A DNA stretch of 64,000 nt, from assembly GCF_021412625.1 (NCBI RefSeq), contig NZ_JAKCFI010000005.1:558001-622000 (forward strand), written 5' to 3'. Shown one piece after another: positions 7,344 through 16,157 of this stretch. Numbering within the stretch: position 1 is the first letter of the stretch; every line of letters starts with the position of its first letter. The position numbers and the translations under genes are program-made. The notes under the pieces are model-generated. The model had not been told where the DNA came from and searched no databases. It was given only the letters and a program-made list of their open reading frames with translations. This DNA is from Myxococcus stipitatus (GTDB lineage Bacteria; Myxococcota; Myxococcia; Myxococcales; Myxococcaceae).

Positions 7344-9107
7344 ATGTCCAAGAAAATCCTGATCGTCGAAAAGAGCGACACCGCCCTCGCCGCCACCCTG
7401 CGCCCGGTCCTGGAGGGCCGGGGCTTCACGGTGGAAGACACCTCCGACGGCAAGGGCAGCGTGGAGCAGATTCGCCGGGACAGGCCGGACCTGGTCGTGC
7501 TCGCGGTGGAGCTGTCGGCCGGGCAGAACGGCTACCTCATCTGCGGCAAGCTGAAGAAGGACGACGACCTCAAGAACGTCCCCATCGTCATCGTGGGCAA
7601 CCCGGACGGCTTCGCGCAGCACCGCAAGCTGAAGGCGCACGCGGACGAGTACGTGGCCATGCCGGTGGACGCCAACCTCCTGACGGAGCGGGTGGGCGCG
7701 CTGATCGGCTTCCCGGAGCCGCCGGCCACCGAGGACGTGGTGGACGAGAGCCTCACGCTGGACGCGCTCGGCGACGAGCCGATGACGGCGGACTTCGGCG
7801 AGGAGATCTCCGTCGACGCCGGCGAGGAGCCTGCGGTCGCCGGTGAGGAGCTGGACCTGGACGCGGCCTTCAGCGACATGTCCGCGCCGGAGCCGGAGGC
7901 CGCCGCCATCGTCGACGAGCCCGTGGAGGCGCCGCCCGAGGCCGTGGTCGAGGGCGTGGAGGAGGACTTCTCCACGCTCGACTCGCTGGGCACGGACGCG
8001 GACGACGCGCTCGACTCCCTGGACGACTCCGAAAAGACGGTGGTGGGCTTCATGCCCGTCGCCTCGGCGCCCGCGCCCACGCCCGCGCCGCTGAAGGTCA
8101 TCGAGCCGGCCAGGCCCACCCCGCCGCCGCCCGCGAAGACGCCGTCCCCGCCTCCCGCGAGGACGCCCGCGCCCGCCGCCGCCACGCCCGCGGCCCCCGT
8201 CACCTCCGCCGCGGACGCCGCCGAGCTGCGCAACCTGCGGGCGAAGGTGGCCGAGCTCCAGGCCACGCTGGACGACGCTCACTCCACGGCGTCCACCGCC
8301 GAGGACCGCGTTCGCGAGCTGGAGGCCGAGCTGGAGGGCAAGGCGGCCGAGCTGGAGACGGCCCGCGCCTCCGCGGGCAAGAACGACAAGGACACCTTCG
8401 CGCTGCGCGACGCGGTCAACAAGCGCGACAAGGAGATCCTGCGGCTCAAGACGGAGCTGAACCAGAAGGACCAGGAGATCGTCGAGCTGAAGGACCAGCA
8501 CCTGGAGCTGGAGCAGAAGGCCAGCACCGCCGAGTCGGAGATCGCCCGGCGCGACGCGCAGATCAAGACGCTCACCACGAAGGCGGACTCGCTGACGGCG
8601 GACCGCAAGCGCGTGGACCAGCAGCTCGCCTCCGCGAAGGAGGAGGCGCGCGGCGCCACCGCGAGGTTGTCAACCCTCCAGGAGGAGCTGGACCAGCAGA
8701 ACGCGCAGCTGGCCGCGCTCAACGCGGAGCTGGAGGAGCTGCGCAACCGCACCGGCCAGCTCGAGGCCGACGTGCAGGTGGCGCGCGAGGAGGCCGACGG
8801 GCTGCGCGCCCAGGTGGACTCCGCGCAGAGCGACAACGAGGAGCTGCGCGGCCAGCTCGAGCAGGCCCAGGCGGAGCTGTCCGAGCAGGCCACGCGCGCG
8901 GCCGACGAGGCCGACGAGCTGCGCAAGCGCATCTCCGAGCTCGAGGCCACGGCGGCGCGCAACGAGGAGCGCGTCACCAAGCTCTACGCGCGCATCAAGA
9001 ACGACGAGAAGCTGCGAGAGAAGACCAAGAAGGCGCTCGCCATCGCCTCGCAGCTGCTGGAGGAGCCCGCCTCCTCCGTGGGCGACGCGGACGAGGCCGC
9101 CGCCTAG
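7344..9107 (+). CDS. frzS: FrzS, pseudo-receiver coiled-coil motility protein
   Basis: A 587-residue polar protein of type IV-pilus-driven (S) motility. It has an N-terminal receiver-like domain (1-125), an acidic and Pro/Ala-rich linker (about 126-290), and a long coiled coil (about 290-565) rich in Glu, Leu and Ala heptads. M. xanthus FrzS is a pseudo-receiver that does not need phosphorylation and shuttles between poles. In this copy the phospho-acceptor position is E56 (VVLAVELSAG) and the usual conserved lysine is M106 (YVAMPVD). The N-terminus also has one extra Lys (IVEKSD) compared with the sequence I recall. The start is ATG 7344 with a weak ribosome site. It is separated from the anti-sigma gene by 194 nt and ends at a hairpin shared with the convergent gene. 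Confidence 0.93.
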   Translation: MSKKILIVEKSDTALAATLRPVLEGRGFTVEDTSDGKGSVEQIRRDRPDLVVLAVELSAGQNGYLICGKLKKDDDLKNVPIVIVGNPDGFAQHRKLKAHADEYVAMPVDANLLTERVGALIGFPEPPATEDVVDESLTLDALGDEPMTADFGEEISVDAGEEPAVAGEELDLDAAFSDMSAPEPEAAAIVDEPVEAPPEAVVEGVEEDFSTLDSLGTDADDALDSLDDSEKTVVGFMPVASAPAPTPAPLKVIEPARPTPPPPAKTPSPPPARTPAPAAATPAAPVTSAADAAELRNLRAKVAELQATLDDAHSTASTAEDRVRELEAELEGKAAELETARASAGKNDKDTFALRDAVNKRDKEILRLKTELNQKDQEIVELKDQHLELEQKASTAESEIARRDAQIKTLTTKADSLTADRKRVDQQLASAKEEARGATARLSTLQEELDQQNAQLAALNAELEELRNRTGQLEADVQVAREEADGLRAQVDSAQSDNEELRGQLEQAQAELSEQATRAADEADELRKRISELEATAARNEERVTKLYARIKNDEKLREKTKKALAIASQLLEEPASSVGDADEAAA

Positions 9108-9174
9108 CCTCCCCTTCGCGCGCCGCGGCCCTGGCGCTCCCACCCGGGCCGTGGCCGTGTCCCCCCACCAGGTC

Positions 9175-9197
9175 GAGCCCCTGCACGACAGGGGCTC
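9175..9197. terminator. Bidirectional hairpin between frzS and the convergent gene
   Basis: A perfect inverted repeat, GAGCCCCTG (9175-9183) and CAGGGGCTC (9189-9197), with loop CACGA. It lies between two converging stop codons and could end both transcripts. No strong U-tract. Confidence 0.55.
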
Positions 9198-9212
9198 CCC
9201 TCCCCCGCCCGG

Positions 9213-10351
9213 CTACTTCTCTTCCTGCTTCTTGGGCGCGGTCTTCTTCTCGAGGAGCTTCTTGGCGAAGCCCTGCACCGCGGCGGGCACGTTCTTGTCG
9301 CGGCTCAGGTCCTTGATCTCCGAGTCACGCAGCGTGTTGAGGAACTTCATGGTGACGGTGAGGGGCACCTTGGGGTTCTTCACCAGCGCCAGCTTCACCT
9401 TCTGGTTCTTCGTCCACTCGCGGTTGTTGTAGATGACGCGCAGGACGTCATCCATCATCGCCCGGTTGGCCGCGCAGGCCAGGACCTCTCCGTCGGTGAT
9501 ACGCGGGCTGCGGATGACGGCCACGGCGACCAGCTTGTTCGTCTCGCGGATGAGGGCGTTGCGGGCCTCCTTGTTGCCCAGCGTCGCCAGCTTGATCTTC
9601 TCCGCGATGGACATCTTCATCAGGCGCTGGGTCAGCGTCATCCGCTTGCCCTCCTCCAGGGGCGCGGCGTTCTCGTCGGCCACCTCGCCGCCCATCTCCT
9701 GGAGGACCTGCTCGGCCGTGGGCCCGGGGTCCGGCGGCGCCTCCGCGGCCTCCGGCCCGAACAGGCGCACCCGCGCGGCCTTCATCTGCGGCACGTCCGC
9801 CAAGAGCAGGCCGCTGCGCACCGCGAAGTCACACACGTTGTCGATGAGCGACACGGGCGCCTGGGGGTTGGCGCACAGGTTGCGCAGGATGCCCTCGAAG
9901 CGCAGCAGGCGCAGCTGGTTCTGGCCGATGATCTCCGCCAACTTGGGGCTGCAGTCCCTCGCCACGTCCGCGACGGCGTCGTCCGGCGTGCTGGCGTTGA
10001 GGACGAGCATCTCCGCGTACGCGTCCTTCGTCTTCAGCAGGCCCAGGAGGTAGCCCAGCACCTGCGGCTGCACCTCCTCGTCGCGCAGCGCGGAGCCGAG
10101 GATGCGGTCCGGCAGGGCGGCGGCCGTCTTGCCCGCCGTCTCGCGCACGCCCTCGTCCGGATCGAATGTCAGCATGTACAGCGCGCCCACCATGTCCGAC
10201 GGGTTGAGCGGCACCAGCGACTTGGCGGCCATCATCCGCAGCGGCACCGGCGCTGCCGGGTCTACGTGCTTGCGGAGGTTGGGCGGCAGGAACTCCGCGT
10301 TGAAGGGGCAGCCAGGAGGGGGCGCCGGGACGTTGCTGGGAGCGGCGGTGG

Positions 10352-10355
<4 letters not shown>
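9213..10355 (-). CDS. Unknown protein, alpha-helical with HEAT-like segments
   Basis: A 380-residue protein without signal peptide or membrane helix. It is mostly amphipathic helices, with repeated stretches such as [38 protein letters not shown] and [20 protein letters not shown]. These look like HEAT-type or leucine-rich-variant helical repeats. The N-terminus is Pro-rich ([10 protein letters not shown]) and the C-terminus Lys-rich. Its ATG overlaps the coaX stop by 4 nt, so it is the last gene of a coaX operon. The partner is probably another protein or nucleic acid, but the function is unknown. Confidence 0.75.
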
Positions 10356-11122
<767 letters not shown>

Positions 11123-11173
11123 CACGCCGCGCACTCTACCCCGAAGGACGGCGACGACGCGCCTTCCCCCGCG

Positions 11174-12193
11174 CTACCGGGAGCGCGCTGTCTGCCGGGG
11201 GCGCAGCTGCTCCACGTCACCCGCGAGCACCCGCTCCACCTGGCCGCCTTCCGTCTGGACGAGCAGCGCGCCCGCCGGGTCGATGTCCACCGCCAGCCCC
11301 CGCAGCTCGCTTCGGTCCGTGCGGACGAGGACGTCCTGGCCCAGTGTGGACGACAGCTCCTTCCAGCGCGCCCGGACCGCGTCGAAGCCCGTCTCCAGGT
11401 ACAGGTCCAGCCACTCCTCCAGCCGCATCCACAGGCTGGCGGCGAAGTGGGCCCGGTGGACCCTCTCCCCCCGGGCGATGGACAGCGACGTCGCCGTGCC
11501 GCGCAGCTCCTCCGGGAAGTGCTCCGGCTGGCAGTTGAGGTTCACCCCCACCCCCACCACCACGAAGTGGACGCGCTCGGGCTCGGCGGACAGCTCGGTG
11601 AGGATGCCCGCGACCTTGCGCCCGTCGATGTGGACGTCGTTGGGCCACTTGATGGCCGCCTCCACGCCCGACTCGCGCATCGTCTCCGCCAGTGCCACGG
11701 CGGCCACCAGCGTCAGCTCCGGCGCGCGCTGCGGAGGGAGCTCCGGCCGGAGGATGGCGGAGAAGTACAGGTTGAGCCCCGGAGGCGATACCCAGGCCCG
11801 CCCCCGGCGCCCCTTGCCCGCGGTCTGCTGTTCGGCGACGACCACCTCGCCGTGCTCCGCGCCATCCTGGGCCAGGCGGAAGGCCACCTCGTTGGTGGAG
11901 CCCAGCACGTCGTGGTGGTGCAGCGTCCGCCCCAGGTCGTGGGTGGACAGCAGCGGCACCACCTCCAGCGACGTCAGCCGGTCGGGGACCTCCACCAGTC
12001 GGTAGCCCCGGGCGGGCACGGCCTCGATGCGGTACCCCTTGGTCCGCAGCGCCTCCACCCGCTTCCAGACGGCGGTGCGTGAGAGCCCCAGCTTGCCCGA
12101 GAGGGCCTCCCCCGAGGTGTAGTCCTCACCGCTCTCGGAGAGGAACCCCAGGATGAGCTCCTCCTGCGTCTGCTCAGTCGATTCCACGGCCAC
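11174..12193 (-). CDS. birA: Biotin--[acetyl-CoA-carboxylase] ligase / biotin repressor
   Basis: A 339-residue bifunctional BirA. The N-terminal winged helix-turn-helix is at about 12-65 (GEALSGKLGLSRTAVWKRVE). The catalytic domain has the biotin-binding loop GKGRRGRAWVSPPG near 130, KWPNDVHIDGRKVAGIL near 185, and the C-terminal domain with ELRGLAVDIDPAGALLV. It makes biotinyl-AMP, transfers biotin to carboxylases and may repress biotin genes. The frame extends to a TTG at 12217, but GTG 12193 has GAGG seven nucleotides upstream and gives a normal N-terminus. Confidence 0.93.
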   Translation of the reverse strand: MAVESTEQTQEELILGFLSESGEDYTSGEALSGKLGLSRTAVWKRVEALRTKGYRIEAVPARGYRLVEVPDRLTSLEVVPLLSTHDLGRTLHHHDVLGSTNEVAFRLAQDGAEHGEVVVAEQQTAGKGRRGRAWVSPPGLNLYFSAILRPELPPQRAPELTLVAAVALAETMRESGVEAAIKWPNDVHIDGRKVAGILTELSAEPERVHFVVVGVGVNLNCQPEHFPEELRGTATSLSIARGERVHRAHFAASLWMRLEEWLDLYLETGFDAVRARWKELSSTLGQDVLVRTDRSELRGLAVDIDPAGALLVQTEGGQVERVLAGDVEQLRPRQTARSR

Positions 12194-12223
12194 GGTGATA
12201 CCTCGCGCGAACCGCAAGGGTAC

Positions 12224-12268
12224 GGACGGGCGGCCGGGCTTTCAACCCGGCGGGGCGGGCGCCCGTCC
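12224..12268 (-). terminator. Two-tier hairpin between the lipoprotein pair and birA
   Basis: The outer stem GGACGGGCG (12224-12232) pairs with CGCCCGTCC (12260-12268). The inner stem GCCGGG (12233-12238) pairs with CCCGGC (12246-12251) around CTTTCAA. It lies 22 nt past the stop of the leftward lipoprotein gene and just upstream of birA. It could end the upstream transcript or act in the birA leader. Confidence 0.4.
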
Positions 12269-12289
12269 GCCCTGTCTCCGGGGCGGCAC

Positions 12290-12913
12290 TCAGCCGGCTG
12301 GCGGCGCCCCTGGCGAAGTGGACGGCGCCCCGCCTCCCACCTGGTAGCCGGTCAGCTCCAACCGCGTCTGGGGGATTCGCTTGCCGCCCGTCTCCACCAC
12401 CGTCTCCAGCCGCACCATGCCCACGCCCGCGGCGAAGGTGAAGGTGTTGACGAGCGTCGCCTGGGCGTCCACCCGGTTGCGCGCCTCCACCTGGATGCAG
12501 GACGGGAAGGTCCCCGCGGGCACGTCGCACGCGCTCCCCGCCCGGACGATCTGGTAGCGCTCCGTGGACGACACCGACACCACGTTGGTCCACGCGTGCC
12601 CCTGCTCCAGCGGGCCACGCAGCAGGTAGCGCTTCGGATCCCTCAGGCCATACGCGTCCACCGCGAGCTGTCCGCCCTGGTTGTCGTGGAAGTAGCCCTC
12701 CTCCTGCTTGAGGATCTCCACCGTGACGCGCTTGTCGTCGCGTCCGTTGACGCGATAGGTCCACTGGTTGCCCACGGACAGGGGGTAGTAGTCCGCCACG
12801 GCGCCCCGCGCGGCCTGCGCTTGGGGCTCCGCCTCCACGCGGCGCGCGCAACCACTGCCCACCAGCAGCGTGGCCAGCAGGGCCGCGCCACCCACTCCGA
12901 ACGAACGCTTCAT
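12290..12913 (-). CDS. Predicted lipoprotein of unknown function
   Basis: A 207-residue secreted protein. A signal peptide (MKRSFGVGGAALLATLLVG) ends in the lipobox GSGC, so the mature protein is probably anchored by a lipidated Cys21. The mature part has a beta-rich domain beginning DYYPLSVGNQWTYRVNG, a motif often found near the start of secreted domains with a single conserved tryptophan. It ends in a Pro/Ser/Ala-rich tail. The stop of the HEAT-repeat lipoprotein lies 7 nt upstream, so the two are co-transcribed. No catalytic motif was recognised. Confidence 0.75.
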   Translation of the reverse strand: MKRSFGVGGAALLATLLVGSGCARRVEAEPQAQAARGAVADYYPLSVGNQWTYRVNGRDDKRVTVEILKQEEGYFHDNQGGQLAVDAYGLRDPKRYLLRGPLEQGHAWTNVVSVSSTERYQIVRAGSACDVPAGTFPSCIQVEARNRVDAQATLVNTFTFAAGVGMVRLETVVETGGKRIPQTRLELTGYQVGGGAPSTSPGAPPAG

Positions 12914-12920
12914 CTCGATG

Positions 12921-13841
12921 TCAGTCCGCGTGGTCCCGGCCACGCGCCTCCGCGGTGATGTGCTTGCGTGATGCGTAGAGCGTCTCCAGGGCCTGCTGCG
13001 CCGCGGCCTGCACGGACGGCGCGTCGTGCCCCTGGGCCATCGTATACAGGTACGCCTCCGCCTCCGGCCCCCCAATCTCGCCCACCGCGAAGACGATCTC
13101 CTGCACGAAGCCGATGTCGCGCCCCCGCGCCAGGTCGATGAGCGCCGGGACCGCGACGCGCGCCTTCATCTCCACCAGCGAGCCGATGGTCCGCCGCACG
13201 CCCTCGCCGTCGGAGGTCTCCTTGAGCCGCTCGATGAGCAGCGGCGCGGCGGCCGGGTGCTGCCGCTCGGCGAGCGTGCGCAGGGCGAACTCGCGGATGC
13301 GCGCGTCCTCCGCGCGCAGGTCCACCACCAGCGCGTCATCCGGCCGGTCGATGGCGGTCAACTGCATCACCGCGGACTCCGTCACCTGCCGCAGCACCGC
13401 GTCCAGCGCGTCGCGCATCGCGGCCTGTCGCCCCTCCGGCGTGTCCTCCAGCACGGGCGCCTCGCCCAGCCCCACCACCTCGTAGCGCTGGGGCAGCTCG
13501 CCCCCGAAGCGCTCCAGGGTGAGGTTGGCGCCCACCTCCGCGAAGCTGCGAGGGTCGCCGTCCTTGAGCACCTCGCGGGTGAAGGGCACGTCCAGCGTCA
13601 GCCGCCACGGACGCGGCTCGCCGGCCGGCGGCGCCTCCTCGGCCTTCAGGTCGAAGCGTCCGGAGGTCTTCAGCGCCCGCGTGAACAGCGTCGCGACGCC
13701 CTCCGGGGCCAGCCCCAGCAGCGCGTTGTCCCGAACCGTGGCGCCAGAGACCTCCACTGGCGCCACGGGATGGCGAGGCGCCTGTGAGCGACAGGCGCCT
13801 AGGAGGACGACGCAGCAAGCGAACCACAGGGCCGGCTTCAT
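12921..13841 (-). CDS. HEAT-repeat lipoprotein
   Basis: A 306-residue protein with a short signal peptide and lipobox (LLGACRS; Cys17). The middle region is beta-rich. The C-terminal half (about 170-295) is made of HEAT/PBS-like repeats, for example DARIREFALRTLAERQHPAA, EMKARVAVPALIDLARG and APSVQAAAQQALETLYASRK, which typically bind proteins. ATG 13841 sits directly before the signal peptide; longer in-frame extensions lack secretion features. It is the first gene of a two-gene envelope operon with the lipoprotein downstream. Function unknown. Confidence 0.75.
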   Translation of the reverse strand: MKPALWFACCVVLLGACRSQAPRHPVAPVEVSGATVRDNALLGLAPEGVATLFTRALKTSGRFDLKAEEAPPAGEPRPWRLTLDVPFTREVLKDGDPRSFAEVGANLTLERFGGELPQRYEVVGLGEAPVLEDTPEGRQAAMRDALDAVLRQVTESAVMQLTAIDRPDDALVVDLRAEDARIREFALRTLAERQHPAAAPLLIERLKETSDGEGVRRTIGSLVEMKARVAVPALIDLARGRDIGFVQEIVFAVGEIGGPEAEAYLYTMAQGHDAPSVQAAAQQALETLYASRKHITAEARGRDHAD

Positions 13842-13908
13842 GGCCCCCACAGGGTAACACCCCAGGGGGCCTCGTGCCGGCCATTCCCACTCCAGCCAGG
13901 GAGGCGCG

Positions 13909-16059
13909 TCAGCCCTCTCCCCCTTCGGACGGGCGCGGCGGGACGCCCGGCGCGGCCCCTCGCACCTCGTGCGACGCCTCGGGGGGCTTCGCCTCCTCGA
14001 CGACCTCCGCCGGAGCCTCCGCGACCGTCTGGGCCGCCACCGGCGCTGCCTCGGCGGTGGGGGTCCCGGCGGCATCGACGCCGGGGGTGCCCGGCTGCGC
14101 GGCGCGGGGCGCCTCGTCGGAGGCGTCGCTGGTGGCCGCGGGCGTCGCCTCGGTGGACGCGACCTCCGCCGGCTGCGCCGGGGTCACGGCCTCGCCGGCC
14201 GCCCCACCCTCCACGGGAGCCGTCGCGGCGGCCTCCGGGGTGGCGGCGCCCTCGACAGGTGTCGAGCCCTCGACACCGGACGGAGCCGCGGCCTCACCCG
14301 TGGGGGTGGCGCCGGGGGTGGCCCCCTCGGCGGCGCGGCTGCCACGCCCGCGGCGCCCACGGCGACGACGGCGGCGGCGCTTGCGCTCGCCCTGGGCGCC
14401 CTCCGCCCCGGCCGCGCCATTCTCGGCGGACGCCCCGTCGGACCGCGCGCCGACGAAGGCGCTGGCGGCCTCGAGGTCGTCATCCTCGCCCTCCTCGTCG
14501 TCCTCGCCCTCCTCGTCCTCGGTGGCCGTGGGCTGGGGAGGCGGAACGGACGCGGCGGGCGCGACCTCGCGCGCCTCGGCGGCCTCGCCCGTCGTGGCGG
14601 ACTCGACGGAGACCTCCGATTCCTCGCTCGAGCGCTTCTCGCGGTCGCGATCGCGTCGGCGCTTCTCGCGCGGCGGACGCGGCTCGCCCGCGGCGGCGAC
14701 GGTGTCGGAAGGCTCGTCCTCGCGCGACTGCTTCTCGCGCTGACGCTCCTCGCGGCGCTTCTGGGCCTCCTCGGCGTCCAGCTTCGCGGCCTCGAAGAAG
14801 CGCTCGTCGAGCTCGTACAGCTCCACCTGCGTGACGGTGACGGCAGTCTTCGCCTCCAGGAACTTCTCGCCCAGGGCGTCGCCACACCACAGCATCACCA
14901 GCGAGCCGTTGGCCTGCGCCTCCGTGCGCGCGTCGCCGCGCACGTCACCCGCGCTGACCAGCAGGCCCACCTGCGCGGAGTAGTGGCCCAGGTCTCGCCG
15001 CAGCTCCTGCACGCACTTGCGGTCGATGGCCGGCGAGCCCTTGAGCATGCGCACCGCGTAGCGCAGCTCCACGCTGCCCTCGCGCTTGCGCGCGGTGAGC
15101 AGGGGGCCTTCCTTGGAGCGCTTGGCCACCTTCAGCTCGCGGAAGCCCAGGGCGTGCATCATCTTCACCACGGACTTCTCGAAGGTGCCCACGTCGGCGT
15201 CGCCCAGGCGCTTGCGCAGCCCCCGCGCCACCGCGCGGCGCGCGTCCTTGAGCGAAGTGCGCAGCGTGGTGAGCAGCGCGGCGTCCACCACGGGCTCGCC
15301 CGCGGCCGTCGAGGCGGCGCGCGACAGCACCGGCCGCCCGGCCTCCAACGGGATGCCCAGGGCCTGCGCGAACGCGGCCTGCAGCTCCAGCGACGGGGCC
15401 TCGCTCGGAGCGCCCGCGCGCTCCAGCGTCACCTCGCCGGTGTCCTTGTTGAAGGCGTACTGCGGACGACGGCCCGCGTCGATGCGACGCTGGTTGTCCT
15501 CCAGCAGCGCGGTGAGCACCGCCTCCACCGTGCAGTCCTCCGCGCACAGCTCCTTGCCCCGTGCCCGCTCGATGATGAGCTCGGTGCGCAGCCCGCCGTC
15601 GGCGTCGCTGAGGATTTCGAACACCACCTCCGGCAGCGGCGGGAAGCGCTTGCGCTTTCCACCCCGCTCCTCCTCCTCGTCCCGGCGACGCTTGCGCTCG
15701 CTGCCACGCCCCGCGGCGCGCACGTTGTCGGTGCGCGGCTCCGGGTGGCGCTCGGCGGGACGCATCGGCGGAAGGTCCTCTTCCGGATGCGGCTCGATGA
15801 CGCCAGTCTGAGCCAGGGCCTCCAGGTCCTCGGGAATCGACCAATCCACCAGCGCGAAGGTGTCCTTCGCCGTCACGATGACCTTGCGATCCCGCGTGCG
15901 ACGCGCCATGGCAGCCAGGCGCGAGAGCATCGTCACCTCGGGCGTCTTGCCGACGTGGGAGAGCAGGTTCTGCTGGATGGACTTCTCGGTGATTTCAAGG
16001 AAGTGGAGGGGACGACCTTCGCTCTCCAGGATTCGGAGCGCGGCCTCGTAAAATGTCAT
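13909..16059 (-). CDS. HARE-HTH protein with degenerate Mrr-like domain and basic/acidic tail
   Basis: A 716-residue predicted DNA-associated protein. Residues 1-70 form a HARE-HTH domain (MTFYEAALRILESEGRPLHF), the fold shared by RNA polymerase delta and chromatin proteins. A second helical segment (about 145-215) may be another such domain. Residues 285-420 resemble the Mrr/REase fold (FEKSVVKMMHALGFRELKVA and GLLVSAGDVRGDARTEAQAN), but the catalytic D...QXK residues appear to be replaced. Then come a charged helix, an acidic run near 525, the Arg/Gly block RKRRRRRRRGRRGRG near 565, and a long Ala/Pro/Glu/Thr tail. It is divergent from the propeller gene and has a predicted promoter. Function unknown; a nucleoid or transcription role is inferred. 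Confidence 0.7.
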   Translation of the reverse strand: MTFYEAALRILESEGRPLHFLEITEKSIQQNLLSHVGKTPEVTMLSRLAAMARRTRDRKVIVTAKDTFALVDWSIPEDLEALAQTGVIEPHPEEDLPPMRPAERHPEPRTDNVRAAGRGSERKRRRDEEEERGGKRKRFPPLPEVVFEILSDADGGLRTELIIERARGKELCAEDCTVEAVLTALLEDNQRRIDAGRRPQYAFNKDTGEVTLERAGAPSEAPSLELQAAFAQALGIPLEAGRPVLSRAASTAAGEPVVDAALLTTLRTSLKDARRAVARGLRKRLGDADVGTFEKSVVKMMHALGFRELKVAKRSKEGPLLTARKREGSVELRYAVRMLKGSPAIDRKCVQELRRDLGHYSAQVGLLVSAGDVRGDARTEAQANGSLVMLWCGDALGEKFLEAKTAVTVTQVELYELDERFFEAAKLDAEEAQKRREERQREKQSREDEPSDTVAAAGEPRPPREKRRRDRDREKRSSEESEVSVESATTGEAAEAREVAPAASVPPPQPTATEDEEGEDDEEGEDDDLEAASAFVGARSDGASAENGAAGAEGAQGERKRRRRRRRGRRGRGSRAAEGATPGATPTGEAAAPSGVEGSTPVEGAATPEAAATAPVEGGAAGEAVTPAQPAEVASTEATPAATSDASDEAPRAAQPGTPGVDAAGTPTAEAAPVAAQTVAEAPAEVVEEAKPPEASHEVRGAAPGVPPRPSEGGEG

Positions 16060-16117
16060 CGAGTATTCCCCAAGAATTCCGAACGGTTACAAAAATGTAG
16101 GTCCGTATGGGCGGCGG

Positions 16118-16147
16118 ATGCTAGCCATCGCTAAACTGGCTTGTCAA
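16118..16147 (-). promoter_or_regulatory. Predicted sigma-70-type promoter for the HARE-HTH gene
   Basis: On the minus strand TTGACA (16147-16142), an exact -35 consensus, is followed after 18 nt by TAGCAT (16123-16118). It lies about 60 nt upstream of the ATG at 16059. Confidence 0.5.
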
Positions 16148-16157
16148 CGAACGGAAG

